From: Pseudomonadota bacterium
Lineage (GTDB): Bacteria; Pseudomonadota; Alphaproteobacteria; Caulobacterales; Caulobacteraceae
Length of the DNA stretch: 64,000 bases
Direction: 5' to 3'
Assembly: GCA_021808285.1 (NCBI GenBank)
Contig: JAKBBV010000006.1
Coordinates: forward strand, 22,516-86,515
The notes under the pieces are model-generated. The model saw only the letters and a program-made list of their open reading frames with translations. It did not search any database and was not told the origin of the DNA. Made by a program: the position numbers and the translations under genes. Of this stretch, positions 38,381 through 47,136 are shown one piece after another (positions within the stretch are counted from its first letter, which is position 1; each line of letters opens with the position of its first letter).

Positions 38381-39342
38381 ACCACGCCGGCGCCGCCCGC
38401 TTCATCGCCATAGGCCAGACGCAGGTCCTGGCCGAGGGCCAGGGCTGTGACAGCGGCGCCCCCGCCGGATCGGCGGACGACGGTCTGGACCTCGGTTTTC
38501 AGATCAAGGGCGACGACAGCGCCGGTCTCAAAGCCAAGAGCGAGCTTGTCGCCGTCCGCCGCAACCTGCGAGACCCGGCCGGTCTGATCGCTGTTGAGGC
38601 CCACGGGTCGGGCTCTCAAGGGACCGTCGCGACCCAGAAACGGCCAGATCACGCCCTGGTCCGCGCCGGAGGTCGCCAGCCAGTCACCCCCCTGGGCGAA
38701 GGCAAGGCTCCGGACCTTGCCGGCGTAGCACCCGCCGAGCTCAGCTTGGGCTCCATCCGCGATACGCCAAGCGTGCAAGGCCGGCTCCTGCATGGCGCTG
38801 AGGACGTATTTCCCATCGGGAGAGAATATGACGCGGCCATGCGCGCCCGCCCAGCGCAGCATGACCGGCTTCTGGTCGGCGAACCTGGCGTACCATAGCG
38901 CCACCCCGCCATAGGTCGCCGCCGCGAGGCGCCGGCCGCGCGAGTCGAAGGCGAGATCCGCCACCGTCGAGGGATGCTCAAACTCCCGTTCAAAGTCCGG
39001 CTCGGATCTTGAGAGCACCCGCGCGCGCTTACCCAAACCGTAGGCGAGGAGCCCTGAGGCCGGCGAGGTCGCCAGCGCGTCGATCCACGCGCCCTTGTGC
39101 GCCGCCAGGGTCTCCGCAGCCTCGGGGTGAGAGCGCACGAGGCGTCCGTCGTCTCCGCCGGTGATAACGCCCTGCCCCGCCGGATCGAGGGCTGCGCAGA
39201 GGGCCGCACCGTCGTGGGCCCGGACCTCCCGACCCTCCTCGAAGCGTACGCGACCATCCCCCAGAATGAATGCGAAGCCAGAGGTCTGGGGGAGGATGGC
39301 GGTTACGTAGGCGCCGAGGTCAAGAGGCATGCGCGGAGCCAT
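38371..39342 (-). CDS. WD40-repeat protein
   Basis: A 323-aa beta-propeller protein with degenerate WD40 repeats (for example VADLAFDSRGRRLAAATYGG-type, VIFSPDGKYVLSA, VRSLAFAQGGDWLATSG). It has no signal peptide, so it is a cytosolic scaffold. WD40 proteins of this kind are often encoded near CobW-type zinc GTPases in alphaproteobacteria; a CobW gene lies 0.7 kb away with exbD between. Start at 39342 or the ATG at 39330. Function unknown. Confidence 0.75.
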   Translation of the reverse strand: MAPRMPLDLGAYVTAILPQTSGFAFILGDGRVRFEEGREVRAHDGAALCAALDPAGQGVITGGDDGRLVRSHPEAAETLAAHKGAWIDALATSPASGLLAYGLGKRARVLSRSEPDFEREFEHPSTVADLAFDSRGRRLAAATYGGVALWYARFADQKPVMLRWAGAHGRVIFSPDGKYVLSAMQEPALHAWRIADGAQAELGGCYAGKVRSLAFAQGGDWLATSGADQGVIWPFLGRDGPLRARPVGLNSDQTGRVSQVAADGDKLALGFETGAVVALDLKTEVQTVVRRSGGGAAVTALALGQDLRLAYGDEAGGAGVVQL

Positions 39343-39480
39343 AGCCCATGTGATCGGGAACTGGCGAGTTGTAAGAGTCTGCCCCGGCGGGCTTTACAAC
39401 GGCGCTTTTCCGCGCAATGCGTCGCGCGTTCGTTCAAGGGAGAGGCCCGACGTGCAGTCGGACCGTAACGGGAGTGTCTG

Positions 39481-39936
39481 ATGGCGGCGAAGGTTGGCGG
39501 CGGCGGCGGAGGTAAGTTCGACCTCGGCCAGAACAGCGACATGAACGTGACGCCGTTCGTGGACGTCATGCTTGTGCTGCTTATCATCTTCATGGTGGTG
39601 GCGCCGATCGCGACCACGACGATCCGTATCGACATCCCTCCGGCGACCCCGCCGAAGAACGATAACTCCAAGCCCCCAACCTTCATCTCCATCAACGATA
39701 CAGGCCTGATCTATGTGTCGTTCGGCAAGAACGACATCCGGCCATCGTCCATGGACATGCTCGTCTACGACCTGCCCAAGGCCCTGGGCGTGGGCGACCC
39801 CACCAATCAACGCGTCTTCATCCGCGCCGACCGGCATGTGCCCTATGGCGAATTCATGGCCGTGCTGAACAAGCTTCAGCTCGACGGCTACTACAAGGTT
39901 GGCCTGATCGCCGAGAATCTGACGCCTGACAACTGA
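39481..39936 (+). CDS. exbD: ExbD/TolR-family protein
   Basis: A 151-aa energy-transducing protein of the ExbD/TolR family. It has a Gly-rich cytosolic start, one membrane helix with the key Asp (NVTPFVDVMLVLLIIFMV) and a periplasmic domain ending in the typical RADRHVPYGEFMAVLNKLQLDGYYKVGLI. It normally works with ExbB and TonB to power outer-membrane uptake, but no exbB or tonB is nearby. A GGGAG ribosome site precedes the ATG. Probably a second copy feeding an ExbB encoded elsewhere. Confidence 0.88.
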   Translation: MAAKVGGGGGGKFDLGQNSDMNVTPFVDVMLVLLIIFMVVAPIATTTIRIDIPPATPPKNDNSKPPTFISINDTGLIYVSFGKNDIRPSSMDMLVYDLPKALGVGDPTNQRVFIRADRHVPYGEFMAVLNKLQLDGYYKVGLIAENLTPDN

Positions 39937-40075
39937 CCGGGCGCTTTCTCAAAATTCGCGCTAGGGTCGCCGGAAGGGGGCTCTGAAAGCGGGCTCAGAA
40001 AACGGGCCGGGCCTTGAAAACGGGCTCTGGGCCGAACGGTTCAGGGCTCATTTTCATGTCGGTGGTGAGGAGACC

Positions 40076-41131
40076 TCAGGCGGCGCAGGCGCGAAACCCG
40101 GCTTCCAAGGCGTCGGCGTCGAGGTTGCGGCCGATGAACACCATCCGGCTTTCCCGGGTGTCGCCTGGGCCCCAGGGACGTTGGAAATCGCCGTCCAGCA
40201 TCATGTGAACCGCCTGGAACACCAGGCGTCGCGGTTCGCCCTTCACATCGAGGATGCCTTTGGCGCGCAGAATGTCCTGACCCTGGGCGGCTAGGAGGTC
40301 GCTCAACCAGCGCGAGACTTTCGCCCCGTCCACCGGCCGCTGCAGGCGCAACGATAGACCTTTGATATCATCGCCATGCGCGTGACCCCGGGCGCCGTTC
40401 TCATGCGCGTGGTCATGGTCATGGTCATGGTCATGGTCGCAGTCTGGACCGTGGACGTGGCCCGCCTCACCGTGCGGCGGATTGAGAAACTGCGGCTCCA
40501 GTTCGACGATCCGGTCGAGATCAAACCCCCCCCGTCCGATGATGGCGTCGAGCGGGACATCGCCCTTCACCGACCGGTGGATCCGAGCGAGGGGGTTCAT
40601 GCGCGACAGGCGCGCCTCGATGGCTCGAAGCGACGCGTCATCGGCCAAATCGGTCTTGTTGAGGATGATCTGATCGGCGAAGGCGATCTGTTCGCGGGCT
40701 TGGGCGCTGTCATCCAGGGTCTGCAGAATGTGGCGTGCGTCCGCCACCGTTGTCACCGAGTCGAGCCGGGTCTTGGCGCGGACCTCGTCATCGACGAAGA
40801 AGGTCTGAGCCACGGGCCCGGGGTCAGCTAGTCCGGTCGTCTCGACGATGATGGCGTCAAATCCCCGCTCGGCGCTGGCCTGCCGCTTCATCAAGCCCTG
40901 GACCACACGGATCAAATCGCCGCGCACCGTGCAGCACACGCAGCCATTGTTCATCTCGAACACTTCCTCGTCAGCGCCGACGATGAGTTCGCCATCGATG
41001 CCGATTTCGCCGAACTCATTGACGATCACGGCATAGCGGCGACCATGGTCCTCCGAGAGGATGCGATTGAGGAGCGTCGTCTTACCGGCGCCGAGATAGC
41101 CGGTGAGGACCGTGACTGGGATCGTGCTCAT
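40076..41131 (-). CDS. CobW/COG0523-family metal-chaperone GTPase
   Basis: A 351-aa G3E GTPase of the COG0523 family (ZigA/ZNG1-like; deliver zinc or cobalt). Walker A GYLGAGKTT (11-19), the metal motif CVCC with C64/C66/C67, the NKTD guanine motif and a His-rich loop of HD/HDH repeats (about residues 232-255) that can bind metal. A C-terminal CobW_C domain follows. Start at 41131 (MSTIPVTVLTG). The His-rich loop is encoded by an exact hexamer repeat. Its neighbour is an orphan exbD; together they suggest a metal-uptake theme, as inference. Confidence 0.88.
   Translation of the reverse strand: MSTIPVTVLTGYLGAGKTTLLNRILSEDHGRRYAVIVNEFGEIGIDGELIVGADEEVFEMNNGCVCCTVRGDLIRVVQGLMKRQASAERGFDAIIVETTGLADPGPVAQTFFVDDEVRAKTRLDSVTTVADARHILQTLDDSAQAREQIAFADQIILNKTDLADDASLRAIEARLSRMNPLARIHRSVKGDVPLDAIIGRGGFDLDRIVELEPQFLNPPHGEAGHVHGPDCDHDHDHDHDHAHENGARGHAHGDDIKGLSLRLQRPVDGAKVSRWLSDLLAAQGQDILRAKGILDVKGEPRRLVFQAVHMMLDGDFQRPWGPGDTRESRMVFIGRNLDADALEAGFRACAA
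40411..40438. repeat. Hexamer repeat encoding the His-Asp loop
   Basis: Four tandem GGTCAT hexamers followed by GGTC, read on the minus strand as alternating Asp-His codons of the CobW-like protein's metal-binding loop. Prone to slippage, changing histidine number without frameshift. Confidence 0.9.
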
Positions 41132-41162
41132 CACCGTTATGTAGGCGCTCCCGCGCGCGACG

Positions 41163-42590
41163 CTAAGCCCCAATATCCTCTGGCCGGGGAACCGCGGCGC
41201 CAAGGCCCGGGGCCCGGGTGAGCCGCCAGAACCGGGCCGACATGGCGACCGCCGCCGCCGCCAGGCCGACGACGAAACCGATCCAGACGCCCTCGCCCTT
41301 CAATCCGGCGCCGAAGGCGAGGCCGAGGGAGACCGGGGCGCCCACCAGCCAATAGGCGCCGCCGGCCAGGAGCATGGGCGTGCGAGCGTCCTTGAGGCCT
41401 CTGAGGCACTGGGCGCCCACCGTCTGGACGCCATCGAAAATCTGGAACGCGGCCCCGAGCTTAAGGAAAGCGGCCGCCTGAACGGCCACCGCCGCCGCCC
41501 CGGCGCCGGCCAGATATAGCCCGGCGATCTGTCGGCTGAAGGCCACCATGGCAAGGGCCGTCAGACTCATGAACAGAACCGCCATGGCGAAGGCGACGAG
41601 GCCCGCCTGGCGCGCGCGGGGACGGTCGCCAGCCCCCGAGGCCAGACCCACGCGAACCGTGGCCGCCATGCCCAGCCCAAGCGGAACCATGAAGGTGATC
41701 GAGGCCACGTTCATGGCGATCTGGTGCGCCGCCAGGGCGGCGGTTCCGAACCGGCCCATGACCAGGGTCATGGCGCTGAAGAGCAGCATCTCGAAGGCCA
41801 TGGTGGCGCTGATCGGCAAGCCGAGACGGAAGACTTCGACGAATTCACTCGCCGCAGGCCGATGCGCGCGGCGCCAGACGCGATAGGCCCTCAGCGCCGG
41901 ATCGGCCGCGATCACCGCGGTCATGGCGCAAAAGCTGAACATGGCGGAACCCGCCGTCGCCAGACCCGAACCGAGGATGCCCAGTCTTGGGGCGCCGAAC
42001 CGGCCGTAGATCAACACCCATCCGGCGACGGCGTTGAAGCCGATCGTCAAAAGCATGACGATCATAGCGGCGCGGGGACGCCCCAGGGCGGTGGCGAAGT
42101 TGCGCAACGCCTGATAGCCCGTGGCGAAAGGCAGGCCAAAGGCGAGCGCGAAGCAGAACTGCCCGGCCAGACGAGCGAGGTTTGGCTCCTGGCCGAGGGC
42201 CAGCAGAATCGGCCGCGCCGACCAAAGCACCGGCATCATCGCCACCGAGGTGATCACGACGCTCCAGAGCCCCATGCGCGCCGCGCGGCGTACGCCGCCG
42301 CGGGCGCGAGGTCGCGCGCCGAGAGCGTGAGCGATCATCGCCGATACCGCCGAGGCAGGTCCGCCCCCCATCAGCCAGCCGAGAAAATAGAGGGTGCTGC
42401 CGATCGCCGCGGCGGCCAGCGCCGTCTGGCTGTAGCGACCCAGAAGCAGCAGGTCCGTCGTGCTGATCGCCATCTGGGCGAGCTGGGTGAGGATCAGCGG
42501 ACCGGCCAGAACGATGAGTGCGCGCGCCTCGGCCAGCCAGGTCTGGGCGGCGGGAATCGAACGGGCGGGCCTCAGAGCAGGACGAAACAC
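41163..42590 (-). CDS. MATE-family efflux transporter
   Basis: A 475-aa multidrug/sodium-or-proton antiporter of the MATE (NorM-like) family with about twelve helices in two homologous halves. Typical blocks: LIVLAGPLILTQLAQMAISTTD at the start, YQALRNFATALGRPR, and HQIAMNVASITFMVPLGLGMA in the second half. The start is a GTG at 42590. Substrate unknown. It stops 31 bp before the CobW gene start on the same strand. Confidence 0.87.
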   Translation of the reverse strand: MFRPALRPARSIPAAQTWLAEARALIVLAGPLILTQLAQMAISTTDLLLLGRYSQTALAAAAIGSTLYFLGWLMGGGPASAVSAMIAHALGARPRARGGVRRAARMGLWSVVITSVAMMPVLWSARPILLALGQEPNLARLAGQFCFALAFGLPFATGYQALRNFATALGRPRAAMIVMLLTIGFNAVAGWVLIYGRFGAPRLGILGSGLATAGSAMFSFCAMTAVIAADPALRAYRVWRRAHRPAASEFVEVFRLGLPISATMAFEMLLFSAMTLVMGRFGTAALAAHQIAMNVASITFMVPLGLGMAATVRVGLASGAGDRPRARQAGLVAFAMAVLFMSLTALAMVAFSRQIAGLYLAGAGAAAVAVQAAAFLKLGAAFQIFDGVQTVGAQCLRGLKDARTPMLLAGGAYWLVGAPVSLGLAFGAGLKGEGVWIGFVVGLAAAAVAMSARFWRLTRAPGLGAAVPRPEDIGA

Positions 42591-42932
42591 AAACTAGAAC
42601 CTCGAAGGTCCCCGGCCCCGAAGTGCGATGAGGAGGGCGGATGCGACACATCCCTCCAAAGCGCCTGCGGGGCTCGGGAGGGGAAACGACTCTGGGCGAA
42701 GGACTGTCCCTAGGCCAGGGCGGATGGCTCCTCACGAGCCGGAACGACGCAAAGCCCGCCGCTTGGCGCGGCGCTGCCGGGCTCGAAACGGTGGGACGGG
42801 GCTGACGGCATGACGCCTCCTGCTCGAATAGGCGTCGGGGTAGGCCTCGCCGTGGGTCAAGTCAATGCGGGGCTTGCGCCTGCAGGGGCGTGGGCCCAAG
42901 TGAACGTCGTCAAGATTTCAGCGGAGGGATGG
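42591..42932. other. Intergenic region without a recognised gene
   Basis: A 342-bp gap between the divergent MATE and SDR genes. It should hold two promoters. Short open frames here lack ribosome sites and coding character; no strong dyad or RNA structure seen. Confidence 0.5.
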
Positions 42933-43973
42933 ATGGCCAAGGCAGACAAGGTCGGCGGCGAGACCGTCCTGGTCACAGGGGGCTCGGGCTATATCGGCGG
43001 CCGCTGCGTCATCGCCCTGTTGCAGCAGGGCTATGCGGTGCGCGCGACGGTGCGCGATTTGGCCAAGGAGACTGCGGCGCGTCGCGCCATCGCGCAGGTG
43101 ACCGACCCTCAGGACAGGCTCACATTCCACGCAGCGACACTGACCGATGACGCTGGCTGGGACGCCGCCGCAGAGGGCGCCGACTTTGTGCTGCACGTGG
43201 CCTCGCCTCTGGGTGTGCCTGAACCGAGAGACCCGCAGGAACTGATCGTCCCGGCGCGCGATGGGGCGCTACGGGCCCTCAAGGCGGCGCGGAAGGGTGG
43301 CGCGAGGCGCGTGGTGATGACCTCCTCCGTGGCCGCGACGAGTCCGTTCTCGCGGGGACCGGACGGGACGAGCGACGAGACGGTCTGGACCGACCCCAAT
43401 GACCTGGGCGCCGGCGCCTACGCCCGGTCCAAAACCCTCGCCGAACGCGCCGCCTGGGACTTCATGGCCGAACACGGCGGACCGATGACCCTGGCGACCG
43501 TCAATCCAGCTCTGGTCCTGGGCCCCGTCCTCGGACGCGACTTCTCGGACTCGGTGCAGGTCATCCAGCGTCTGCTCTCCGGTAAGATTCCAGGACTCCC
43601 GCGACTGGGCTTCAACATCGTCGATGTCCGCGACGTCGCTGACCTGCACCTGCGCGCCATGACCGCGCCGGAAGCTGCGGGAGAGCGCTTCATCGCCGCG
43701 GGCGAATTCGCCTGGATGGCCGACCTCGCGAGCCTTCTGCGAACCAGACTCGGCGATGCGGCGCGCAAGGTCCCCACCGCCCGGGCGCCCGATGTCCTGC
43801 TGCGGCTGGCCGCACTCTTCGATCGGGATCTGAAATCGGTGACGCCAGGCCTTGGTCGCCGTCGGGACTTCACCTCAGCCAAGGCACAGAGCCTGCTCGG
43901 ATGGCGGCCGCGGCCGCTCGAAGAGACGGTGCTGGATTGCGCCCGCAGCCTGATCGCCACCGGGGCCGTCTAA
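42933..43973 (+). CDS. Extended SDR (dihydroflavonol-4-reductase-like)
   Basis: A 346-aa NAD(P)-dependent extended short-chain dehydrogenase. Rossmann motif TGGSGYIG (15-22), active-site Ser in VMTSSVAA and YxxxK in AYARSKTLAE, with NPALVLGP downstream as in dihydroflavonol-reductase/cinnamoyl-reductase-like enzymes. The ATG at 42933 has GCGGAGGG just before it; a longer upstream frame is unlikely. Substrate unknown. Convergent with the TPP-enzyme gene (24 bp between stops). Confidence 0.82.
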   Translation: MAKADKVGGETVLVTGGSGYIGGRCVIALLQQGYAVRATVRDLAKETAARRAIAQVTDPQDRLTFHAATLTDDAGWDAAAEGADFVLHVASPLGVPEPRDPQELIVPARDGALRALKAARKGGARRVVMTSSVAATSPFSRGPDGTSDETVWTDPNDLGAGAYARSKTLAERAAWDFMAEHGGPMTLATVNPALVLGPVLGRDFSDSVQVIQRLLSGKIPGLPRLGFNIVDVRDVADLHLRAMTAPEAAGERFIAAGEFAWMADLASLLRTRLGDAARKVPTARAPDVLLRLAALFDRDLKSVTPGLGRRRDFTSAKAQSLLGWRPRPLEETVLDCARSLIATGAV

Positions 43974-43997
43974 CCCGATCGTTGCCGGATCAGCGCC

Positions 43998-45572
43998 TCA
44001 AATGACGGCCTCGATCAGGCGGGGGCCCTTCTGGGCCATGGCGGAGGCGAATTGCGCATCAAACTCCGCCAGGCTCGTGGCCCGGCTCGCCTCCACCCCC
44101 ATGCCCGACGCCAGTTTCACGAAATCGAGCTCGGGGTGGGTTAGGTCAAGCATGGACAGCGCCTTGGGCCCTGGATTGAGGGCCCCAACCCGGGACAGCT
44201 CGACGTTCAGGATCGCATAGGCGCGATTGGCGAAGATCACGGTCGTCACGTCGAGCTTCTCCCTCGCCTGAGTCCAAAGCGCCTGAAGCGTGTACATGGC
44301 CCCTCCGTCGCCCTGCAGGCAGACGACCTTGCGGTCGGGGGCCGCGACCGCGGCGCCGGTCGCCACCGGCACGCCTTGACCAATGGAGCCGCCGGTCAAT
44401 CGGAGCCAGTCATGCGGCGCGGCTGTGGCCGTCGCGACGAGCGTCCCTCCGCCCGAGGTTGCGCCCTCGTCCGAGACAATGGCTCCTTCCGGCAACCGGC
44501 GGGCGATAAGTTGGCCGATCCCATAATGATTGAACCGCGCTCCCGTGGGGAAGTCCGGCAGCGCCAAAGGCGCCAGCGCCAAGTCTTGATGCGTGGCCTT
44601 CAACGCCTCGGCCAGGGCGGCGAGAGCGACGGGGCCATCTTCGTGGGGATGAGCCAGATAGAGCGTCTCACAGCCGCTCGGCAAGCCGAGACTGGGTTTT
44701 CCGGGATAGGCGAAGAAGGCCACGGGCGGCTTCTCACCGACCAGGATGACGGTCTGGAGGTCTGCGAGGAACTCGACCATCTGCTCGGCGAAATAGGGGA
44801 TCGGTTCGACTGGCGCGCGCCCTGCGCCGCGCGCCGCGCGAGGGGCGAAGGTGCCGCATAGCAGGCGAGCGCCTGTGGCCGCAGCGATCCGACCGGCGGT
44901 CTCAAGCGCCTCGGCCTTGAGACTCGACCCGCGCAGCAGCAATGCCGACTTTCGACCCGACTTCAGGGCGGCCGCCGCCCGGTCGATGGCCGCATCGGCG
45001 ACTGTAGCGGCGATGGGGCGCGGAAGCGGCGGCGCAGGCCCGTCAGCGCGATTCCAGGCGGTGTCGGCGGGAAGGATCAGAGTGGCGATCTGACCAGGCG
45101 GAGACAAGGCGGCCTGAACGGCCCGGGCGCCATCCGCGGCCACGGTCTTGGCGCTCACCGAGGACTGAATCCAGGCCGAGACCGGGCGGGCGAAGCCCGC
45201 CACATCCGCGGTCAGGGGCGCGTCATACTGGGCGTGATAGGTGGCGTGATCGCCGACGATATTGACGATCGGCGTATTGGCGCGCCGGGCGTTATGCAAA
45301 TTGGCCAAGCCGTTGGCCAAACCCGGGCCCAGATGCAAAAGCGTACAGGCGGGCTTCTCGGCGATCCGACCATAACCGTCGGCCATTCCGGTTACGGCGC
45401 CCTCGAACAGGCCGAGGATCGGGCGCACGCCAGGCTCGCTGTCCAATGCCGCGACGAAATGCATCTCCGAGGTTCCCGGATTGGAGAAGCACACTTCGAC
45501 CCCAGCGCCGGCGAGGGTGCGCACAAGGCTCTGGGCTCCATTGAGAGTCGGCGGCGCGTCGTCTGGTGTCAT
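43998..45572 (-). CDS. Thiamine-diphosphate enzyme, acetolactate-synthase-like
   Basis: A 524-aa member of the TPP-dependent decarboxylase/ALS family. It has the cofactor-activating Glu57 (FEGAVTGMADGYGR) and a C-terminal TPP motif GDGGAMYTLQALWTQ followed by ANRAY. Overall it resembles benzoylformate-decarboxylase/ALS-like enzymes whose substrates are unassigned. No ilvH small subunit is near, so it is probably not the biosynthetic acetolactate synthase. Its ATG overlaps the stop of the upstream SDR gene by one base (TGATG), indicating coupling. Confidence 0.8.
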   Translation of the reverse strand: MTPDDAPPTLNGAQSLVRTLAGAGVEVCFSNPGTSEMHFVAALDSEPGVRPILGLFEGAVTGMADGYGRIAEKPACTLLHLGPGLANGLANLHNARRANTPIVNIVGDHATYHAQYDAPLTADVAGFARPVSAWIQSSVSAKTVAADGARAVQAALSPPGQIATLILPADTAWNRADGPAPPLPRPIAATVADAAIDRAAAALKSGRKSALLLRGSSLKAEALETAGRIAAATGARLLCGTFAPRAARGAGRAPVEPIPYFAEQMVEFLADLQTVILVGEKPPVAFFAYPGKPSLGLPSGCETLYLAHPHEDGPVALAALAEALKATHQDLALAPLALPDFPTGARFNHYGIGQLIARRLPEGAIVSDEGATSGGGTLVATATAAPHDWLRLTGGSIGQGVPVATGAAVAAPDRKVVCLQGDGGAMYTLQALWTQAREKLDVTTVIFANRAYAILNVELSRVGALNPGPKALSMLDLTHPELDFVKLASGMGVEASRATSLAEFDAQFASAMAQKGPRLIEAVI

Positions 45573-46351
45573 CACAGCAATCCCTGAACCTGGCCGCCAT
45601 CCAGAAGGATGTTCTGGCCCGTGATGAAGCCGGCCTGAGCCGAACAGAGAAAGGCGCACATGGCCCCGAATTCATCCGGCGTTCCGAGCCGACCGGCCGG
45701 AATGGCGCGAATGGCCTGGGCGCGGACGACCTCGAAATCGCGCCCACTGGCCTCGGCTTGGCGCGCGTGATTGCTCCGCAGGCGGTCGGTATCGAACTGA
45801 CCGGGAAGCACGTTGTTGATGGTCACTCCATGACTCGCGACGTCGCGCGCGAGACCGCCGACAAATCCCGTCAGGCCCGCTCGGGCGCCGTTGGACAGGC
45901 CCAGAAAGGCCGCCGGCGCCTTGACCATGTAGCTGGTGATATTGACGATCCGGCCAAAGCGGCGGGCGATCATGCCATCGATCACCGCACGAATGAAAAA
46001 GATGGCGGAAAGCATGTTGGCGTCGATCGCCCTGATCCAGGCATCGCGGTCCCAATCGCGGAAATCGCCGACGGGCGGCCCTCCCGCATTATTGACGAGA
46101 ATATCCGGATCGGAAAAGGCGGCCAGGACGGCGTCCCGGCCCGCCTCCGTCGTCACATCGGCGGCGAGATGGGCGACCGGCCTCTGCGTCTCGGCCGAGA
46201 GCTCGGCGGCGGCTTTGGATAGCCGCTCCGGATCGCGGGCGACGATGAGGACCTCAGCCCCGTCGAGCACCAAGGCGCGCGCCGTCCCACGACCCAATCC
46301 TGCACTGGCGCCGCAGACAATGGCCTTGCGCCCACTGATTCCCAGATCCAC
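45572..46351 (-). CDS. Atypical SDR lacking the YxxxK active site
   Basis: A 259-aa classical-type short-chain dehydrogenase/reductase fold. The cofactor motif is intact (GASAGLGRG) and NNAGG is present. Where the catalytic YxxxK should be, the sequence reads FLGLSNGARAGLTG, so the Tyr and Lys are absent; a subgroup of 3-oxoacyl-ACP-reductase-like SDRs shares this feature. Activity is therefore uncertain. It is coupled to the downstream TPP enzyme (TGATG), suggesting the pair acts together on a ketone or aldehyde substrate. Confidence 0.78.
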   Translation of the reverse strand: MDLGISGRKAIVCGASAGLGRGTARALVLDGAEVLIVARDPERLSKAAAELSAETQRPVAHLAADVTTEAGRDAVLAAFSDPDILVNNAGGPPVGDFRDWDRDAWIRAIDANMLSAIFFIRAVIDGMIARRFGRIVNITSYMVKAPAAFLGLSNGARAGLTGFVGGLARDVASHGVTINNVLPGQFDTDRLRSNHARQAEASGRDFEVVRAQAIRAIPAGRLGTPDEFGAMCAFLCSAQAGFITGQNILLDGGQVQGLL

Positions 46352-46375
46352 GATGATCGTCCCACGCTGTTGCGG

Positions 46376-47035
46376 CTACGGCGACATCGCCCCAGCCGCC
46401 CCTCCTGAGGCGCGCACGAAGGCGGCATCGAGGGAGATTTCCAACTCGTCTCCGATAAGCGGCCGATAAGCAAGAAGGCCATAGGCGCTGCGCCGAAGTT
46501 CGCCGGTCGCCTTCAGGCCAAGGACCAGACCTCTGTCGAGGTCGCCCTTTGCGGCGGGGTCGAGTCGGCCCTCCAGCGTCAAGGGCCGGGTGACGCCGCG
46601 CAGGGTGAGCCGCCCGTCGACGCGAATGCGCCCCTCTCCCATCAGCGACAGATGCTCGGCGTGAAACGACATCCGCGGGTATTGGGCCGCGTCAAGCCAG
46701 CGCGGCCCCTGGAGCGCCTGAGTGATCCAGGGATTGGGCGTCGAAACCTGGTCGATCGGCGCGGAGACGTCGATGCGTACGCGGCCGGGTTCCGAGGGAT
46801 CGAGCAACACTTCGCCTTCGGGCATTTTGAACTGGCCCGGATAGGCGCCCAGCCCCAGGACCCGGGCCGTGAAGCGCAGCGAGGTGCGCGAAGGATCGAG
46901 CCGGTAGAGACCCCCATCGCGGCTCGCCGAAGCGGCCAACTGCGGGTCTGCGGCGCCGGCGAGGCCCAAGACCCACCCTGTGGTCGCCAGGACGAACAGA
47001 GCATCACGTCGCGTCCTGAACCGGGCTTGCGTCAC
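46376..47035 (-). CDS. YceI-family exported protein
   Basis: A 219-aa lipocalin-like YceI protein; the family binds isoprenoid-type lipids. The leader has paired arginines (RTRRDALFVLATTGWVLG), consistent with Tat export. Family blocks are YRLDPSRTSLRFTARVLG, AQYPRMSFHAEHL and GRLTLRGVTRPLTLEG. It lies 24 bp upstream of the SDR/TPP pair on the same strand, possibly in one transcript. Substrate unknown. Confidence 0.8.
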   Translation of the reverse strand: MTQARFRTRRDALFVLATTGWVLGLAGAADPQLAASASRDGGLYRLDPSRTSLRFTARVLGLGAYPGQFKMPEGEVLLDPSEPGRVRIDVSAPIDQVSTPNPWITQALQGPRWLDAAQYPRMSFHAEHLSLMGEGRIRVDGRLTLRGVTRPLTLEGRLDPAAKGDLDRGLVLGLKATGELRRSAYGLLAYRPLIGDELEISLDAAFVRASGGAAGAMSP

Positions 47036-47136
47036 GCGTCCTCAACCAATCTAGGCGCGCCCTCCCGCGCGCTCCTGTCCCCGCAGGTCGAGGCATGGCC
47101 CGAAACGCTCGCCGCCTCAAGCGCCGGAGCCGGGGT

